Assembly: GCA_041687095.1 (NCBI GenBank)
Contig: JAWLCQ010000243.1
Location: 1 to 6,285, forward strand
Reading direction: 5' to 3'
From: JAWLCQ01 sp041687095
GTDB taxonomy: Bacteria; Planctomycetota; Phycisphaerae; SM23-33
DNA: 6,285 nt
The position numbers and the translations under genes are program-made. The notes beneath the pieces were generated by a model. That model was not told the DNA's origin. It searched no databases and was given only the letters and a program-made list of their open reading frames with translations. Positions 4,177-6,285 of this stretch are shown here, piece by piece (positions within the stretch are counted from its first letter, which is position 1; the number at the start of each line of letters is the position of its first letter).

Positions 4177-5769
4177 ATGACACCGCGAACGATCCTGATT
4201 CTCGTCTGCCTCGCCGCCGTCGCCGCGCCCCTCCCGGCCGCCGACACCCCGCCCCTGTTCCGCGACCGCGTCCTGATGGTGCTCGCCGACGACTTCATGG
4301 TCACCGAGTTCTGGGGCCCGTACTACGCCCTGCGGGCCGGAGGGTACACCGTCGACGTCGCCTCCTTCGCCGAAGGCCCCGTCCGCACGGGCAACTCCGA
4401 CGACAACGCCGCCACCGCCAACCTCACCCTCGACAACGTCGATCCCCGCAACTACGTCGGGCTCGTCATCCCCGGGGGGCTCAGCCCCCAGAAGCTCGAA
4501 CAGTCCCCGCGGGCGCTGGAGATCTGCCGCGCGTTCATGACGGCCGACCGGGTGACGGCCGGCATATGCCACGGGCCACGCCTCCTCGCCCAGGCCGGCG
4601 TGCTCAAGGGCCGCGTGTTCACCTGCCTCTGGCAGGTCGCCGACGAACTCCCCGACCTCTGGGCCTCCGAGGCCTTCGGGACCTTCGTCGACCGCCCCGT
4701 CGTCGTGGACCGCAACCTCGTCACCTCCCGCTGGCCGCCCGACATCGACCCGTTCTCGCGGGCGACCCTCCAGGCGCTGTCCAAACACGGCGGGCTCGCC
4801 CTGCCCGCCCAAACCGCCCGCGTCGCCCTCGTCCACGCCGACGCCTCCCGCCAGACCCTCTGGGCCTTCACCTACGGCCTGCGAGCCCTGGGGCACACCG
4901 TGGACACCTTCCGCTGCGGGCAGCTCGACAAGGCCGACAAGCTCACCCCCGACCACTACGACCTGCTGGTCGTCCTCGACGGGAAGGACTACGACCGCTA
5001 CCGCAAGGACGACCGCTTCGCCGCCGTCGTCACCGCCTTCCGCGACGCCGGGACCGACGCCCCCCGCGTGGCGGCCGTGGGCGAGGCCTACCTGCTGCTG
5101 GGCGAACGCAAGCTCCAGGGCCAGACGGTCCGCCAGGTCGAGGGCGACCCCGCCTCCGCCGTCGCCGCCGTCGCCCCCCTCGCCGCCGCCGTCGGACGCG
5201 AGCCCGAAGTGACCGCCCCCGCCCCCGCGCCCGCCGCCCTCGCCGTCACCCCCGGATTCGATGACGCCGTCGTCGCCGCCCTCGCCGCCGCCCTCAAGCA
5301 GCGCGGGCTGGACGTGCTGTACGTCGCCCCGCAGGCGGGGTGGGTGCGAGGCGTGAACGGCACGGCGGTGCTGGCGACGGCCACCTATGCCGACGCCTCC
5401 GTCGCCCCCGCCGCCGTCGTCGTCGCCCCCGGGTACTTCTGGGCCAAGCGCGACAGCGACGCGGCCCGTAAGGCCTGGCTGCTCGCCCGTTACGACGCGG
5501 GGGCCACGCTGGTGGTCTTCGGGTTCGACTCGCTGCTGCTGGGGCCCGACGAGCGGTTTGCGGGCAAGCGGTTCAGCGGGAGCGACCCGGCGGGCTGGTT
5601 CTACGGCAAGACCGGCGGGGGCCCGACGGACGCCCCCGCGACGCAAACGGACGAGCGCGTGATCTCCGGGAAGGACAGCGACGCGGTCCCGGCGGTCCTG
5701 GACCTGCTGGACGAACAGCGCCCGACGCCACAGGCCCAGCCCCAAGCGCGTGCGCCGGGGGTCTCCTGA
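4177..5769 (+). CDS. Exported protein with three tandem DJ-1/PfpI-like units
   Basis: This is a 530-residue protein with a signal peptide (hydrophobic 5-19, cleavage near Ala21/Ala22), so it probably acts outside the cytoplasm. Residues 31-203 are a DJ-1/PfpI domain. It has Glu44 in the first helix, LVIPGG at 96-101, and the nucleophile elbow TAGICHGP with Cys131-His132, followed by VLKGRVFT. Members of this superfamily include glyoxalases, chaperones and amidases, and the reaction here cannot be read from sequence. Residues 213-322 and 355-475 repeat the same landmarks: VVLDGK at 265-270 and VVAPGY at 415-420, then LQGQTV at 313-318 and FAGKRF at 461-466. The elbow cysteine is replaced by Val301/Gly302 and by Gly449, and Glu44 by Thr227 and Val365. 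A Pro/Ala linker (about 343-354) precedes unit 3. The low-complexity tail ends in APGVS, encoded inside a repeat copy that also provides the TGA. The typical family length is about 170-230 residues, so this is a triplicated form. Confidence 0.85.
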   Translation: MTPRTILILVCLAAVAAPLPAADTPPLFRDRVLMVLADDFMVTEFWGPYYALRAGGYTVDVASFAEGPVRTGNSDDNAATANLTLDNVDPRNYVGLVIPGGLSPQKLEQSPRALEICRAFMTADRVTAGICHGPRLLAQAGVLKGRVFTCLWQVADELPDLWASEAFGTFVDRPVVVDRNLVTSRWPPDIDPFSRATLQALSKHGGLALPAQTARVALVHADASRQTLWAFTYGLRALGHTVDTFRCGQLDKADKLTPDHYDLLVVLDGKDYDRYRKDDRFAAVVTAFRDAGTDAPRVAAVGEAYLLLGERKLQGQTVRQVEGDPASAVAAVAPLAAAVGREPEVTAPAPAPAALAVTPGFDDAVVAALAAALKQRGLDVLYVAPQAGWVRGVNGTAVLATATYADASVAPAAVVVAPGYFWAKRDSDAARKAWLLARYDAGATLVVFGFDSLLLGPDERFAGKRFSGSDPAGWFYGKTGGGPTDAPATQTDERVISGKDSDAVPAVLDLLDEQRPTPQAQPQARAPGVS

Positions 5770-5801
5770 CCCTACCTCCTGCGCCGGGGGTCTCCTGACC
5801 C
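5751..5801 (+). repeat. Two direct copies of a 22-base repeat across the gene end
   Basis: Bases 5751-5772 and 5780-5801 are identical, with core GCCGGGGGTCTCCTGACCC, and are separated by TACCTCC. The first copy lies in the last codons of the DJ-1-like gene and contains its TGA stop (5767-5769). The second is intergenic. Such an exact 22-base duplication is not expected by chance and suggests insertion or slippage of a repeat at the gene end. Confidence 0.8.
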
Positions 5802-5807
5802 CCGGCG
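5782..5807. terminator. 11-bp hairpin after the DJ-1-like gene, part of a repeat
   Basis: CGCCGGGGGTC (5782-5792) pairs perfectly with GACCCCCGGCG (5797-5807) around the tetraloop TCCT, 12 bases after the stop codon. It could act as a terminator for the DJ-1-like gene, although no T-tract follows. The second 22-base repeat copy forms its left side, and an inverted relative occurs at 6122-6146. Confidence 0.5.
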
Positions 5808-5872
5808 TCCGGGAGGGGCGAGGGACGCCTCCGCGGCAGCGTCGTTGGAGCGCCCCCTTCGCGGCGGCGCTT

Positions 5873-5903
5873 TGGAGTGCGGCGGTTCACCGCCGCTTTC
5901 CAC
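5873..5903 (+). repeat. Palindromic repeat, copy 1
   Basis: The centre GCGGCGGT-TC-ACCGCCGC (5879-5896) is a perfect 8-bp hairpin. It is flanked by TGGAGT on the left and TTTCCAC on the right, so the element has orientation. The whole 31-base unit recurs inverted at 6033-6064 with one extra A. Confidence 0.75.
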
Positions 5904-6032
5904 ACAATGCCGGAACCTCCCACGGACGGTTCCCTCCACAGGCCATCATCCCGTGCCCGAGTACACCCCGAGCCGACTCCACCCCTTCCAGGCCGCTCGA
6001 CAAAGGCCAGCCCATGCGACGGGTGCAGGTCC

Positions 6033-6064
6033 GTGGAAAAGCGGCGGTGAACCGCCGCACTCCA
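6033..6064 (-). repeat. Palindromic repeat, copy 2 (inverted)
   Basis: This is the reverse complement of 5873-5903 with a single inserted A in the A-run (6037-6040). It has the same perfect central palindrome, GCGGCGGT-GA-ACCGCCGC (6041-6058). The two copies point at each other across 129 bases of unique-looking sequence, the arrangement seen in paired REP elements. Confidence 0.75.
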
Positions 6065-6146
6065 CATGCCGCCGCGACCCAAGCGCCGCCATAACGCTAT
6101 CGCGGAAGCGTTTGTTGACGTTCCCGGACGTTGGGGTCAGGAGACC

Positions 6147-6285
6147 TCGTGGTTCCACACATCTCGGCCTCTCCGCCCCCACACCGGGCCGGTCCGCACT
6201 GGCATAGGGAGAAGGCATCGACGCGCGATCCGATAAGGGGAGGGAGGGCCGGTTGCCCGCCCCCACCCGGGCTCGTCCCGGGGGA
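6147..6285. other. Right-edge stretch with no supportable gene
   Basis: I find no start with a ribosome binding site leading into a credible open frame on either strand. The only structure is a small hairpin, CCCGGG (6266-6271) with CCCGGG (6277-6282). The stretch could be the upstream region of a gene beyond the window. Confidence 0.4.

Larger units (their letters stand above)
5789..6146. repeat. 358-base non-coding block with nested inverted repeats
   Basis: The outer ends 5789-5814 and 6122-6146 are inverted copies differing by two mismatches and one single-base gap (core GGTCTCCTGACC against GGTCAGGAGACC). Inside them lie the inverted pair 5873-5903 and 6033-6064. A short inverted pair, CCACGGAC (5920-5927) and GTCCGTGG (6029-6036), lies toward the centre and overlaps the edge of the second of these. 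Smaller stems occur at 5849-5871 (AGCGCC/GGCGCT) and 6093-6112 (AACGCT/AGCGTT). No open frame inside looks coding. The symmetry suggests a MITE-like or paired REP (BIME-like) element, but no target-site duplication is obvious and no transposase is present. Confidence 0.5.

Noticed and set aside
3783..5264. A 493-codon plus-strand frame starting antisense to the reductase start
   Set aside because: It passes through the repeat and tRNA and then shadows the DJ-1-like gene out of frame. Its Pro/Arg-rich product has no recognisable feature.
3820..5745. A 641-codon open frame on the minus strand
   Set aside because: It is a low-complexity Gly/Val/Glu-rich translation that runs antisense through the DJ-1-like gene, the tRNA and a palindromic repeat. 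It has no recognisable domain. The plus-strand gene has a signal peptide, a ribosome binding site and an intact active-site motif.
6115..6120. TTGACG as a -35 promoter element
   Set aside because: No -10-like hexamer lies 16-18 bases downstream (CAGGAG at 17 bases), and the site is next to the inverted repeat end.
5751..6146. A CRISPR array
   Set aside because: The repeats are few, some are inverted, and their spacing is irregular (7 bases between the direct copies, over 100 between the inverted ones). No cas gene is present.
5946..6266. A 106-codon minus-strand frame in the right-hand gap
   Set aside because: It runs through the inverted repeats 6033-6064 and 6122-6146, has no ribosome binding site and shows no motif.

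Overview
The window looks like a chromosomal piece of a high-GC member of the Planctomycetota. This is inferred from three things seen together: a secreted dockerin-like protein with a PEP-CTERM sorting tail, a prepilin-type protein with an H-X9-D processing motif, and intergenic gaps packed with palindromic repeats. I cannot name a genus. Five genes are well supported: four protein genes and one tRNA. No phage, transposase, CRISPR or defence gene is visible.

Layout. Bases 1-149 hold two strong GC hairpins and an 11-base G run. A PEP-CTERM/dockerin surface protein follows (150-1442, +). A 181-base gap, mostly filled by a small palindromic element (1515-1623), leads to a prepilin-like protein (about 1624-2466, +) that ends at a textbook intrinsic terminator (2497-2543). 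A second, larger palindromic element (2544-2737) fills the convergent gap to an aldo/keto reductase (2747-3784, -). Upstream of the reductase are a 96-base palindrome (3821-3916) and tRNA-Ser(UGA) (3943-4029, -), which has a plausible sigma70-type promoter. Divergent from the tRNA is an exported protein built of three DJ-1/PfpI-like units (4177-5769, +). The last 516 bases carry no gene I can support. They hold a nested set of inverted repeats (5751-6146), then about 140 bases with no clear feature.

How the genes relate. The first two proteins are both exported and carry planctomycete-type sorting or processing signals, so they may be co-expressed surface components. The reductase and the tRNA share a strand but have no obvious functional link. 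The DJ-1-like protein is monocistronic as far as can be seen.

The most unusual aspects are the repeat content and the DJ-1-like protein. At least five palindromic sequence families occupy the gaps. Two pairs share termini, and one copy supplies the stop codon of the DJ-1-like gene. In that protein the catalytic cysteine is kept only in the first of the three units.
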